Assembly (NCBI GenBank): GCA_009775375.1
Contig: VSPO01000044.1
Coordinates: 1 to 24,470, forward strand
From: Muribaculaceae bacterium
GTDB lineage: Bacteria; Bacteroidota; Bacteroidia; Bacteroidales; Muribaculaceae
DNA length: 24,470 nucleotides
Direction: 5' to 3'
The notes beneath the pieces were generated by a model, which saw nothing but the letters and a program-made list of their open reading frames with translations, was not told where the DNA came from and did not search any database. Position numbers and translations under genes: made by a program. This document shows positions 1-7,795 of the stretch, piece by piece; position 1 is the stretch's first letter, and every line of letters begins with the position of its first letter.

Positions 1-1
1 T

Positions 2-436
2 CTGCGGTTTTCATGCCACAAATTTAACACTTTTCTCAAAATTCATGCACCGGGTTTTCGGCTTGAGCCGATAAAACATCCACTCACCTCAATCGCACGA
101 GTTGACACATCCAATGCCAATATTATACGCATAGCAAAAACAGGCAATCTTTCAAAGAAAAAGATCGTGATGTTGGGACATGCACTTCATGAATCACATT
201 TCAAGGGCAGCGAATTAGGTGTCGGCGAATTATGCGTACACCTTGGCAACTTTTTCGGAATGAAGATTACCGCTGAATATGCCCGCAGCTGCTTTACTGA
301 TATAAGAAACGACTACAGAGACGGCAAAACCCTTTTCCTTGAGAATATCTACAAGTTGCTCGTTGAAAAAATAGAGAGAGCCATTGATTCCTCTGATAAA
401 CTCTATGACAAAAAACGCCGTACTCAAACCATATAA
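2..436 (+). CDS. RteC-like regulator, 3' portion (5' end outside window)
   Basis: The reading frame is open from the window edge to TAA at 434-436, so this is the C-terminal ~144 residues of a longer protein. The first internal ATG is at 167, but the frame reads through it in protein-like sequence, so 167 is probably not the start. The pattern LGHALHESHFKG, then a helix with LCVHLGNFFGM, then FTDIRNDYRDGKTLFLENI, then a basic end resembles the C-terminal domain of RteC, which activates excision genes in CTnDOT-type elements. Its place beside the mob block, transcribed toward it, agrees with that role. Assignment is by remembered family pattern only; another CTn-encoded regulator remains possible. 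Confidence 0.5.
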   Translation: MRFSCHKFNTFLKIHAPGFRLEPIKHPLTSIARVDTSNANIIRIAKTGNLSKKKIVMLGHALHESHFKGSELGVGELCVHLGNFFGMKITAEYARSCFTDIRNDYRDGKTLFLENIYKLLVEKIERAIDSSDKLYDKKRRTQTI

Positions 437-475
437 ATAAAGCCGATGACGGCACCACTAAACATCCACAGAATT

Positions 476-508
476 ACTGCCCGACAGGTCGATGACTTGT
501 CGGGCAGT
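476..508. terminator. Bidirectional hairpin terminator between rteC-like gene and mobC
   Basis: Perfect 11-bp inverted repeat: ACTGCCCGACA at 476-486 and TGTCGGGCAGT at 498-508, with an 11-nt loop. It lies in the 90-bp gap between two convergent genes (stop codons at 436 and 527), where a shared terminator is expected. No long T tract follows on either strand, so efficiency is unknown. Confidence 0.65.
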
Positions 509-526
509 AGTCGTAAGTGGTCTTAT

Positions 527-2527
527 CTAAGACTTTAGATACCGTGACAAATTGGGGTCTTGCTTTATGCGGGCCAACTCTTCTGTAACAATACGTTTAA
601 CATCCGCCTTGATTTTGTCGTAATTGGCTTTGATTGCCTCCTCCATGCAATCGTTGCCGTTTTCATCGCAAAACTCATGGATAACAGGAATTGGCCGCAT
701 ATTCTTGGATTCCTCATTAACCATATCGGCATCCACCACAATCTCGGCGTTGAATATTTTCTGCTCAATACGTTCATCGAAATTATCGCAGACGGCACCG
801 ACAAACATACCCTGCGTTAGCGTGGATATTTTGCTTGGCGGAATGATTGAATCCATCTGAGTGTTGAATGAGGTAGATACATCCTGCCGGTTGATTGAGA
901 TTGACTGACGCTTCTGGAGCACCTTGCCGAAACGCTCGGAAAGAGTCTTGGCAGTAGAACCCACAACTTGGCCCGAAAAGATATTTCCGACAGTGTTCAT
1001 CACAACCGCCGCCTCCGGCTTGCCATAGTCGCGTTCCAACTGGCTGAAATCTTGAAAGCCAAGACACACGGCAACCTTGTTGCTTCGCGCCGTGGCTATA
1101 AGATTGTCCAAGCCTTTGAAGTATATCGTGGGCAGTTCGTCTATTATCACCGAAGACTTTATCATCCCCTTTTTGTTTATGAGTTTGACAATGCGCGAAT
1201 TGTATAAGCCCAATGCTGCACCGTAGATATTCTGACGGTCAGGGTTATTGCCTACGCATAATATTTTCGGAGCTTTGGGATTGTTGATGTCGAGAGTGAA
1301 CTCGCTGTCAGACATCACCCAGTACAACTGTGGTGAAATCATGCGCGACAGCGGAATCTTAGCCGATGCTATCTGACCTTGCAGCTGGTCTTGTGCGCCG
1401 GATTGCCAGGCATCCATGAATGGGGAAAGGTAATTCTCCAGTTCGGGATAGCTTGTAAGGATGGGAAATATATCTTCATAGCGACGGTTTAGGAACTCGA
1501 TGGCATGAGGAAACGTGCAATACTTTCCGTTTTCATAGATGCGGAGATACCAGATGATACTTGCCAAAAGGATTATGGGTGACTCCACAAAGAAGTCTCC
1601 CTGCTTCTGCACCCATGTCTTGTTGAGATTCAAGAGGATAGTATAGGCCGACTCATAGGCGTCGGAGATGTCGGTCATAAACGCCGGATGAATCGGGTTG
1701 CAGCGGTGGCTGCGGCGCGGATCATCGAAATTTATGACATAGAATTTAGGTTCTATACCATATTTTTCCTTGTATTTGTCCCGATTGCAGAGCAAGCGGT
1801 TGTACGCTATGATTGACAAGTCACAGAACTTGTAATCATAGATATACATTGAGTAACATTTGTCAATCTGCTGCCGGATATAGCTGTTGACAATAGCATA
1901 GGATTTCCCGGAGCCGGGAGTGCCGAGTACAATAGTCGCCCGGAATGGATTGATAATGTTAATCCACCCTTTGTTCCATTTTTTTCGGTAGAAGAAACGT
2001 GTAGGCAGATTCACCGAATACTCGTTATCCATAAGTCTGGTTTCCTGTTGGAAAGATTCATTCTCCTCGTTGAAGCGGTCGTCCATCATGTTGTTCTTCA
2101 GCATACGGCTCATATACACCCCGCCAATCAGCATAAGGATATAACCGATGATTGTGGTGAAAATGTAGCAAAGGTGCCAGCCTATACCCGGCATCCACCA
2201 GTTGAGGAAGAACAACGCTACACCCGTTGACAGGAAAATCCAGATATGGATCCATTGGATTTTTTCGTTCTTCACTCCTTTTGTGCCTACGCACGAAAGA
2301 CCGAGGAACAGGAGCGTCCACCATTTGGAACTCCACGGGCTGCTGAACAGTCCGCCACCTTCATTAAGGTTACAGAGAATCTTCATTGTCTGCGGGTCAA
2401 ATTGCCAGTTGCCTATAATGTCGTGGCAAAACCAGTAGATGTTAGCCACAACTAATATGATGCTGAGCCCCCGGAGCAAGTCCATTATTTTGGCCAGTGC
2501 CCGAAGGTCGTCTTCTTGTTGACTCAT
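527..2527 (-). CDS. mobC: Type IV coupling protein, MobC/TraG-VirD4 family
   Basis: 666 residues, the usual size for Bacteroides MobC. It is the inner-membrane ATPase that recruits the relaxase-DNA complex to the secretion channel. The N-terminus holds hydrophobic segments at about residues 18-38, 69-83, 93-112 and 116-138. A cytosolic ATPase domain follows, with Walker A GTPGSGKS at 202-209 and Walker B VIIDE near 460-464. The FQDFSQLERDYG segment at about 491-502 is typical of TraG/VirD4 proteins. It is the last gene of the mob operon, 33 bp after mobB, with an A/T-rich leader and no clear Shine-Dalgarno sequence. The C-terminus (ending LKS) lacks the basic tail seen on MobB and TraP. Confidence 0.93.
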   Translation of the reverse strand: MSQQEDDLRALAKIMDLLRGLSIILVVANIYWFCHDIIGNWQFDPQTMKILCNLNEGGGLFSSPWSSKWWTLLFLGLSCVGTKGVKNEKIQWIHIWIFLSTGVALFFLNWWMPGIGWHLCYIFTTIIGYILMLIGGVYMSRMLKNNMMDDRFNEENESFQQETRLMDNEYSVNLPTRFFYRKKWNKGWINIINPFRATIVLGTPGSGKSYAIVNSYIRQQIDKCYSMYIYDYKFCDLSIIAYNRLLCNRDKYKEKYGIEPKFYVINFDDPRRSHRCNPIHPAFMTDISDAYESAYTILLNLNKTWVQKQGDFFVESPIILLASIIWYLRIYENGKYCTFPHAIEFLNRRYEDIFPILTSYPELENYLSPFMDAWQSGAQDQLQGQIASAKIPLSRMISPQLYWVMSDSEFTLDINNPKAPKILCVGNNPDRQNIYGAALGLYNSRIVKLINKKGMIKSSVIIDELPTIYFKGLDNLIATARSNKVAVCLGFQDFSQLERDYGKPEAAVVMNTVGNIFSGQVVGSTAKTLSERFGKVLQKRQSISINRQDVSTSFNTQMDSIIPPSKISTLTQGMFVGAVCDNFDERIEQKIFNAEIVVDADMVNEESKNMRPIPVIHEFCDENGNDCMEEAIKANYDKIKADVKRIVTEELARIKQDPNLSRYLKS

Positions 2528-2560
2528 AATTGTAGAATTTGTTTGAGGGGTTAATGATTA

Positions 2561-3892
2561 TTATAGTTTTAGGCCGCGACGCTTTTTCTTCTTGCGACGC
2601 TGCATCTCTCGGTAGAAGGCTTCTTCCTCCGCATTGAAGCCGGGGCCGACATGGAACAGGTCAAGACCGGGAATGGATGGTGCATTTTCATAATCGTTGG
2701 CATTACTCTGTGGCCGTCGGTTCTGCGACTGTGAGGCAGTGGCCGAATTCGGTTGAGCGGAGTTGCCAGTGAATGGTGGCTGCCCGGCATCCGGTTGTGC
2801 GGATTGCCGCGTATTATCATGTTGCGGCTGCTGAACATCTGGCAGCAACGGCATCGGTCGCTCCTGCGGATTGTTGAACCTTCTTTCAAGGGCATTCGCT
2901 GAGAATTCCTTGCCTAATCGGGATCCGTTCAGTACCGTTTTCGTGTTGTGGTCTATGAACGTCGCCCCATAGATGCGTTCTTCTTCAGTGTAGCGCAAAA
3001 CAAGGTCGATATTCTTTTCTTTTAGTCCTGCAATGAAATCCTCCTTGCTGGCTGTCGCGTTCATGACATCGGCAACCATTCTTTTTGTGGGCTCTATATC
3101 AATCTTTTCCTTTGCTTTCAGATAACGTTGCTCAATAGCCTCTCGACCGGAGAACTTACCGAGACGGGAGGCCTTGAATGGTGATGTGATGGTCTTGCCG
3201 TCATCATCCGTAGCGAAGTACACAAGTCCATGATATTCCCTGCCGTTCACACGACCGTCGGCTTCCTCACATCTTACATTGTATAATGAGAGGATGGCAT
3301 TGTATTCACCGAGGGTCTGGAATTTCCAGCGCATACCAACCATCTTGACGGTGTTTGCAACCTGACGCTTGATGTCTCCGTTTGGATCAATCTTTGAAAT
3401 CGGCATGTCAGGAGTTATCTTCTGACGCTCCGCTGACTTCAAGCCATATTTCTTTTCAAGCTCGCGACAAATGTCCTTGCTCTTGTAGAAATTGTTCCGG
3501 TCTGACACACAAGTTCCGTCAGTCTTCACACGCAGGGCCACAATGTGAATGTGGTGACGGGCTATGTCGGAATGTTTGTAAACCATATACGGCATATCTG
3601 CAAAGCCCATCTTTTCAAGATACTCACGGGCAATCAGTGTAAACTCGGCATCGGTAAGCACATCTTCGGGGTGCGGATTCAACGAGATATGCACCATTGG
3701 CCGCTCGGTGCGTGTGGCGGTTGGCATCCAGCCTTTGAAATCCTGATAGGCACGGTTGATGTTCACCCTCCCCGTGCCGTCATTATAGATTTTATTGGTA
3801 GCCAACAGCCGCCCGTCCTCCTTGTTTATCTTCTCCGAATTATATACCAATGCCCGGTAGAGGGAATTTCCTAACGATATTTTTGCAACCAC
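2561..3892 (-). CDS. mobB: Relaxase/mobilization nuclease MobB
   Basis: 443 residues. The relaxase nicks oriT, stays bound to the 5' end through a tyrosine and pilots the strand into the recipient. The N-terminal relaxase domain shows a tyrosine in ALVYNSEKI (Y17, the likely nucleophile), a second histidine motif MVHISLNPHPED at about 66-77, and the metal-binding triad KHSDIARHHIHIV (H107, H114, H116), as in the Bacteroides MobB/MOBP-like family. The C-terminal third is proline/glutamine/asparagine-rich low-complexity sequence ending in a strongly basic tail, KKKKRRGLKL. The gene overlaps the end of mobA by 22 bp, which implies coupled translation. Confidence 0.93.
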   Translation of the reverse strand: MVAKISLGNSLYRALVYNSEKINKEDGRLLATNKIYNDGTGRVNINRAYQDFKGWMPTATRTERPMVHISLNPHPEDVLTDAEFTLIAREYLEKMGFADMPYMVYKHSDIARHHIHIVALRVKTDGTCVSDRNNFYKSKDICRELEKKYGLKSAERQKITPDMPISKIDPNGDIKRQVANTVKMVGMRWKFQTLGEYNAILSLYNVRCEEADGRVNGREYHGLVYFATDDDGKTITSPFKASRLGKFSGREAIEQRYLKAKEKIDIEPTKRMVADVMNATASKEDFIAGLKEKNIDLVLRYTEEERIYGATFIDHNTKTVLNGSRLGKEFSANALERRFNNPQERPMPLLPDVQQPQHDNTRQSAQPDAGQPPFTGNSAQPNSATASQSQNRRPQSNANDYENAPSIPGLDLFHVGPGFNAEEEAFYREMQRRKKKKRRGLKL

Positions 3893-4299
3893 TCCGCATC
3901 AAATTTTTCGGCCAGTTCCACAATCTTATGACTGACTCCCACCAGTTCCTTAGTATGTTTAACAAGCTCACGAATGGTGCTGGTGGCTCTCTTCTCGGTG
4001 AAATTGTCGCGCAGTGCCTTCACAGCCTGGTCGTATGCGACACCTATGGTGCGGTATTGCGCATTGAGGTCTGAAAGACGGTCGATGAAGATACGGCTGT
4101 TCTCATCCACATAGAAAACCTTGAAAGGCTTGCCGAATATTAGAAGTTTGATGAACGCCGACATTGACTCGACTTCTGATTTTTGGTGCATGGCTTCGAG
4201 CTGCACCTGCTCTGCCGCGTTGAAGTTGACGGAGCAACGGAACGCTATGGGGTCAATCTTTGGATGTCTCCCCGCTTTTGTCTGGATGTTTTTACTCAT
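3871..4299 (-). CDS. mobA: MobA relaxosome accessory protein
   Basis: 142 residues, first gene of the leftward mob operon. MobA-type proteins bind oriT DNA next to the relaxase and help it nick. The N-terminus (about residues 15-60: FRCSVNFNAAEQVQLEAM, then SMSAFIKLLIFG) has the strand plus two-helix pattern of ribbon-helix-helix mobilization proteins. The C-terminal half is predicted helical. It overlaps mobB by 22 bp. The leader between the candidate promoter at 4611-4618 and the start is long (about 300 nt) and contains inverted repeats that could be oriT. The name follows gene position in CTnDOT-like elements. Confidence 0.85.
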   Translation of the reverse strand: MSKNIQTKAGRHPKIDPIAFRCSVNFNAAEQVQLEAMHQKSEVESMSAFIKLLIFGKPFKVFYVDENSRIFIDRLSDLNAQYRTIGVAYDQAVKALRDNFTEKRATSTIRELVKHTKELVGVSHKIVELAEKFDAEWLQKYR

Positions 4300-4462
4300 T
4301 TGTCTGGAGATTTTAGTGGGTTTGTGAAAGAGTCAGGAAACAGCCCGGCACCGCAGGTTGGATTAAGGATGCGACTTTGGAGCAATCCGTCTACGGTTGA
4401 AAACCGGCAAGGGTCGAAGTGCTGCAATTTCAATTGTTTGCAGCAGGAGACATACCTTGCAG

Positions 4463-4476
4463 GGTACATGTGTACC
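4463..4476. repeat. Inverted repeat GGTACA-TG-TGTACC in mobA leader (oriT/operator candidate)
   Basis: Perfect 6-bp arms around a 2-bp centre. A further TACC at 4453-4456 faces GGTA at 4463-4466, so the left arm has two possible partners. It lies about 165 bp upstream of mobA. Such compact symmetric sites are typical for relaxosome protein binding or repression; function not shown. Confidence 0.45.
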
Positions 4477-4610
4477 TCAGAAACAGGAGAGAAACAGGAA
4501 CCAATAAATCATGTATGAATACGGCGCCGGTCTTGCCGCATTCGGCTATGTTCTCTGATGAAGATTCAACGGATTTTCACTGCCCGGACAGTTCTTAAAT
4601 TCTTCCGATG

Positions 4611-4618
4611 CAAAATTA
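4611..4618 (-). promoter_or_regulatory. Bacteroidetes -7 box for mobA-mobB-mobC
   Basis: On the minus strand the sequence is TAATTTTG, an exact match to the Bacteroidetes consensus TAnnTTTG, followed by CATCGG. Transcription would begin near 4604 and give a leader of about 300 nt before mobA. No clear -33 TTTG is seen; a perfect palindrome (4636-4651) lies at that position instead, suggesting regulation. Confidence 0.5.
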
Positions 4619-4635
4619 CAGCCATTTCGTCATAA

Positions 4636-4651
4636 TTTCACTATGGTGAAA
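4636..4651. promoter_or_regulatory. Operator-like palindrome TTTCAC-TATG-GTGAAA
   Basis: Perfect 6-bp arms with a 4-bp spacer. It sits about 18 bp upstream of the minus-strand -7 box, overlapping the expected -33 region of the mob promoter, and between the two divergent promoter candidates. That suits a dimeric helix-turn-helix or ribbon-helix-helix regulator controlling mob and possibly tra. The cognate regulator is not identified. Confidence 0.45.
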
Positions 4652-4728
4652 CTGTACAAACAATTACAACAACTGTATCTATGCTGACAAGAGCCTCTGA
4701 GCATTAGGATTTTACGAATTTGCGTATT

Positions 4729-4736
4729 TACTTTGC
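4729..4736 (+). promoter_or_regulatory. Candidate -7 box for the tra operon
   Basis: TTACTTTG followed by CATCG resembles TAnnTTTG with one mismatch. It shares TTTGCATCG with the divergent mob promoter. If used, traA has an untranslated leader of about 400 nt. Long leaders suit post-transcriptional control, but the match is imperfect and no -33 element is certain. Confidence 0.35.
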
Positions 4737-5146
4737 ATCGTCAAATCACAACAGAGACCTCCAAAATGGGTCGCAAATTAGGTGAGATATTGAGTTGTCT
4801 TGAACGAGAGTGATAAGTCTGAATATAGATGGATTCCTCTCTCAATGGAGTTATCTCGGTCTCTATAGATAGATTTATCGATTCATCGACAACTCGATTT
4901 ATAGATGGGAAGACAGAGAGATTAGTCAATCATCAACTCCGGATATTTATCTGCCGATGCAGAGATTTGACAATAACGAAACAGATTCACCAATAGCGTG
5001 AGTCGTAGAAAAACACTCAGGTTGAGTTTCAGCCGGTCGAACAGTGGCAACCGAGTGATTAGCCAAGCGGAAAGAAGGCCGATGGCGACTGTTGGCAGAA
5101 TTGTCCCATCCCCAAACTATTTATCAACCCTTTAATTCCGTAAAGA

Positions 5147-5908
5147 ATGGCAAAACCACTTTATGTTGCCGTGTCCACTCAGAAAGGTGGAGCCGGCAAA
5201 ACGACACTTACGGCGATTCTCGCCAGCTACCTTTACTATGTGAGGAATATAGATCTCGCAGTGGTAGACTGCGACTATCCCCAGTGGAGCCTCTTCAGAC
5301 TCCGCGAAAGAGACCTTGCCCTCTCGGAGAAAAGCGAGAGGATGCGCAAGGCCGTCCATGACACATGGAAAGCCCGTGGACTTTCCCCTTACATCATCGA
5401 GCAAAGCACCCCGGAAGATGCGCTGGAATATGCAACCATGCTCGGTGACACAGCACCCGCGCCGCAGATTATTTTCTTTGACCTGCCGGGAACTATCAAC
5501 AACAAGCATGTCATCAACCTCATCACGCGGATGGATTACATCTTCTGTCCGATGACCACAGACCCGCTTGTGTTTGAAACCTCGGTCACATTCGCCAACA
5601 ACGTGCAGAACCAGCTTATAGGCACAGGCAAAGCCGGCTCCATAAAGGGACTTTACATGCTGTGGAATCGTGTCACTTCCCGTGAGCGCAGCAAACTCCA
5701 GACACTTATGGAAGGCTTCATCGGCAAACTCGGTATCCCGGTGCTGGAGACCGCCCTCCCTGACAGCTCCAAGTTCCGCAAGGAGGGGCAGGCAGACAAA
5801 CGTATGTCGGTATTCCGCTCAACAATCATGCCCCCTGACCGTCCGCTTCTGAAAGGCAGCGGCATCGACGAACTTGTCTCTGAAATATCCGGCATCATAG
5901 GAATCTGA
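5147..5908 (+). CDS. traA: TraA, ParA/MinD-family ATPase
   Basis: 253 residues. The N-terminus has the deviant Walker A of ParA/MinD proteins, KGGAGKTT at 13-20, followed by VVDCDYPQWS (about 39-48, the aspartate-containing A' region) and IIFFDLPG as Walker B/switch II. These proteins position or partition DNA or protein complexes using dynamic ATP-dependent dimers. As first gene of the tra operon it matches TraA of CTnDOT-like elements. The start at ATG 5147 fits the onset of homology; the upstream sequence is A-rich without a strong Shine-Dalgarno site. The stop is 7 bp before traB. Confidence 0.9.
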   Translation: MAKPLYVAVSTQKGGAGKTTLTAILASYLYYVRNIDLAVVDCDYPQWSLFRLRERDLALSEKSERMRKAVHDTWKARGLSPYIIEQSTPEDALEYATMLGDTAPAPQIIFFDLPGTINNKHVINLITRMDYIFCPMTTDPLVFETSVTFANNVQNQLIGTGKAGSIKGLYMLWNRVTSRERSKLQTLMEGFIGKLGIPVLETALPDSSKFRKEGQADKRMSVFRSTIMPPDRPLLKGSGIDELVSEISGIIGI

Positions 5909-5915
5909 AGACAGT

Positions 5916-6287
5916 ATGGCAAGTGATAAGGAACTCAATGCCCAAGCGGAGGACTTTCTCAATGCGATGGCACCGCGCCCTGTGCCGCCCGCCTCCCGGA
6001 AGAAACACACAGGGATAATTGAGGAAGAGAAGCCGATAACCAATGATGAGGATGCTTTCCTAAACAGATATATCCTCAACCGCTCAAATTCCATTTGTGA
6101 CAAACCGTCACGGCAGGTGCTTATAAATAACGACCTGCACCTGCGACTCCAGAGATATGTATCAAAAGTGAGCGGTGGACGCGGGGCATTGTCGAATTTT
6201 CTCAACAATATCCTCACAGAGTTTATCCAGACCCATGAGGATGTGATGTCAAAGACATTCGCAAGATACAACAATGAAAAATTCTAA
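5916..6287 (+). CDS. traB: TraB, DUF3408-family conjugation protein
   Basis: 123 residues. The N-terminal half is acidic and proline-rich (linker-like). The C-terminal half (about 45-120) contains the DUF3408 pattern: a short lead-in ending QVLINNDLHLRLQRYV, then a glycine turn and helices SNFLNNILTEFI. Its layout (strand followed by two helices) suggests a ribbon-helix-helix-like DNA-binding fold, consistent with a partner for the ParA-like TraA. It is a paralogue of the next gene. Exact biochemical role is unknown. Confidence 0.75.
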   Translation: MASDKELNAQAEDFLNAMAPRPVPPASRKKHTGIIEEEKPITNDEDAFLNRYILNRSNSICDKPSRQVLINNDLHLRLQRYVSKVSGGRGALSNFLNNILTEFIQTHEDVMSKTFARYNNEKF

Positions 6288-6663
6288 TCACCCACTAAAA
6301 TCCAAATCTATGTTTTTCAAAAAGAAAAGAAAGCCCAAGCCGGAGGCCGTGATTCCACCGGCTGAAAATTCGGTCAAGATTCTTGAGGCAGCCAACTCCG
6401 GAACTGCAGTGAAGGACGAGCTGTTTGCGCGGAAAGTCAATTACATTGTGAGGTATCTCTCACGCAACCGCATTGATGCTCCACGCAAGGGAATCTTCGT
6501 GAACCGTGAACTGGTCCACAAACTCGCTGACTATGTGCATATCATAAGTCAAGGTGAGGCGTCAATCGGTGCATATGTGGAAGAGATTATACTTGACCAC
6601 ATCAACCGCAACAAGGAGATACTGGACGCTTTGTTTGAAATTAATCATCCCAACCGCCTATGA
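6274..6663 (+). CDS. traC: TraC, second DUF3408-family protein
   Basis: 129 residues as called from ATG 6274, overlapping traB by 14 bp. An in-frame ATG at 6310 (MFFKKKRKPK) is equally plausible and would remove the overlap; no Shine-Dalgarno sequence decides between them. A very basic N-terminus is followed by a domain (about 50-125) parallel to TraB: GIFVNRELVHKLADYV, a short turn, then GAYVEEIILDHIN. Together with TraB and the ParA-like TraA this may form a DNA segregation or relaxosome-positioning unit. The stop overlaps the start of traD (ATGA). Confidence 0.72.
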   Translation: MKNSNHPLKSKSMFFKKKRKPKPEAVIPPAENSVKILEAANSGTAVKDELFARKVNYIVRYLSRNRIDAPRKGIFVNRELVHKLADYVHIISQGEASIGAYVEEIILDHINRNKEILDALFEINHPNRL

Positions 6664-7415
6664 AAGTCCTGCTCTCTGTATTGATTATCCTCAATCTCAT
6701 TGTCATCTGGTTCTTCATCATCAAAGGCAATGTGAGATTCTCTTTCGGCGCTGATAAAAAAAAGATACAAGCAGAGGCAATCACTCGACTCCCAACTGAA
6801 TATGAGGAGATAAAGAAAGAAATCAGTGAGACAAAGGACGAAGTCGAATCGCTCGTTCCCAAGTCGGTAATCCGTGTAGATGAGCTGCGTAAAGTTGTCA
6901 GCGAGATTCTTCCTGATATGGTGAAAAAGGAAGTTGCAGAGGCACTTCATGAATCTGATGTTGAGTTTGACGACTCCCCCTACGAGCCAATCAAGAAGAA
7001 GTTCAAACCTGTGGATGATATCGACAAGGCATTTACGGATGAGCGTGTCGCAACACCGGCAACAGGGCAGCAAGCCGCCCAAGCCGAAGATGATGAGTCT
7101 GTCCCGGCGTTTGATGAACTTGACAGGAGTCTGAAAATAATCTCAGACAAAAAAGCCACACCCGAACAAAAGGCACACGCTTTGAAGGTGGCCGTGACCT
7201 TGGAGGACTCCAATATCATAGTTGCACTTCCAGAACCGCTACACAGTCAGTTGGTGGATATGTTCTCCGAGTACCATGCAAAGGAAATAGACAGCAATTT
7301 CCAGACTGAGGAGGAGGTTATTGTACCTGTCAACAATCCCAAGCCAAAGAAAACCGTCAGGACTCCACAGAAGATTCCTGACGACATCAAGGACTTCAAT
7401 CCGTCGAATTATTGA
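6660..7415 (+). CDS. traD: TraD-position membrane-anchored conjugation protein
   Basis: 251 residues. One N-terminal membrane segment at about 3-21 is followed by a long charged, largely helical, glutamate/lysine-rich cytoplasmic region with coiled-coil character (about 40-90), and a C-terminal domain containing TPEQKAHALKVAVTLEDS and PLHSQLVDMF. It resembles TraD of Bacteroides CTns, whose function is not established and which should not be confused with F-plasmid TraD, the coupling protein. Overlaps traC by 4 bp and is 4 bp overlapped by the frame leading to traE. Confidence 0.65.
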   Translation: MKVLLSVLIILNLIVIWFFIIKGNVRFSFGADKKKIQAEAITRLPTEYEEIKKEISETKDEVESLVPKSVIRVDELRKVVSEILPDMVKKEVAEALHESDVEFDDSPYEPIKKKFKPVDDIDKAFTDERVATPATGQQAAQAEDDESVPAFDELDRSLKIISDKKATPEQKAHALKVAVTLEDSNIIVALPEPLHSQLVDMFSEYHAKEIDSNFQTEEEVIVPVNNPKPKKTVRTPQKIPDDIKDFNPSNY

Positions 7416-7495
7416 CAAACACTAAAATCCATACAAATCAAGTGAAACCCGTGACGGATGCTATCCCCATTCCGTCACATATACCAAGACAATTT

Positions 7496-7795
7496 ATGAT
7501 TAAAAGAAAATTTCTCACACTGCTGCTAATCGCGGCAACCGTATCAAACTCTTTCGCCGCCGGCAACGGCATGGCGGGCATCAACGAGGCTACCTCAATG
7601 GTTTCCAGCTATTTTGACCCAGGCACCAAATTGGTGTATGCCATCGGTGCGGTGGTCGGACTCATCGGCGGTATCAAGGTCTATTCCAAGTGGTCGTCTG
7701 GTGACCCCGACACCAGCAAGACCGCCGCTTCGTGGTTCGGAGCGTGCATCTTCCTCATCGTGGCTGCTACAATCCTACGCTCATTCTTCCTCTAA
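7496..7795 (+). CDS. traE: TraE, DUF4134 VirB2-like pilin
   Basis: 99 residues from ATG 7496. The frame is open from 7412, but the preceding 28 codons are not protein-like, whereas MIKRKFLTLLLIAATVSNSFA begins a clear signal peptide, so 7496 is the likely start. After cleavage near AAGNG come two membrane helices (about LVYAIGAVVGLIGGIKVY and a C-terminal one ending ILRSFFL). Size, signal peptide and two-helix topology match TraE/DUF4134, regarded as the major pilin-type subunit of this secretion system. The stop TAA overlaps the traF ATG (TAATG). Confidence 0.85.
   Translation: MIKRKFLTLLLIAATVSNSFAAGNGMAGINEATSMVSSYFDPGTKLVYAIGAVVGLIGGIKVYSKWSSGDPDTSKTAASWFGACIFLIVAATILRSFFL

Larger units (their letters stand above)
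4300..5146. promoter_or_regulatory. Divergent mob/tra control region, candidate oriT and operon leaders
   Basis: 847 bp between the divergent mobA and traA starts with no convincing gene. It contains a small hairpin CGGTT-GAA-AACCG (4394-4406), a near-palindrome GGTACATGTGTACC (4463-4476), a minus-strand -7 box (4611-4618), an operator-like palindrome (4636-4651), a plus-strand promoter candidate (about 4729-4736), and a leader with GAT-rich short repeats such as ATAGATGG at 4825-4832 and 4901-4908. AGAGACC at 4753-4759 can pair with GGTCTCT at 4858-4864. In related elements oriT lies near mobA, so this is the best place for it, but no nic site can be named from sequence alone. Confidence 0.6.

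Noticed and set aside
20..32. 13-mer AAATTTAACACTT whose exact reverse complement occurs at 24422-24434
   Set aside because: Noted as possible element-end repeats, but it is short and A/T-rich, the left copy lies inside the rteC-like frame, and neither side shows an integrase or junction; likely chance.
4741..4929. 62-codon minus-strand frame in the mob/tra control region
   Set aside because: It has only a TTG start directly after a stop, no promoter or ribosome site, and repetitive GAT-derived sequence; judged non-coding leader.
4741..5146. CRISPR-like or iteron array in the GAT-rich repeats
   Set aside because: Repeat units are short, irregular in length and spacing, with no constant repeat-spacer alternation.
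7412..7495. Upstream extension of traE
   Set aside because: It would put 28 polar, proline-containing residues before an obvious signal peptide; 7496 is the sensible start.
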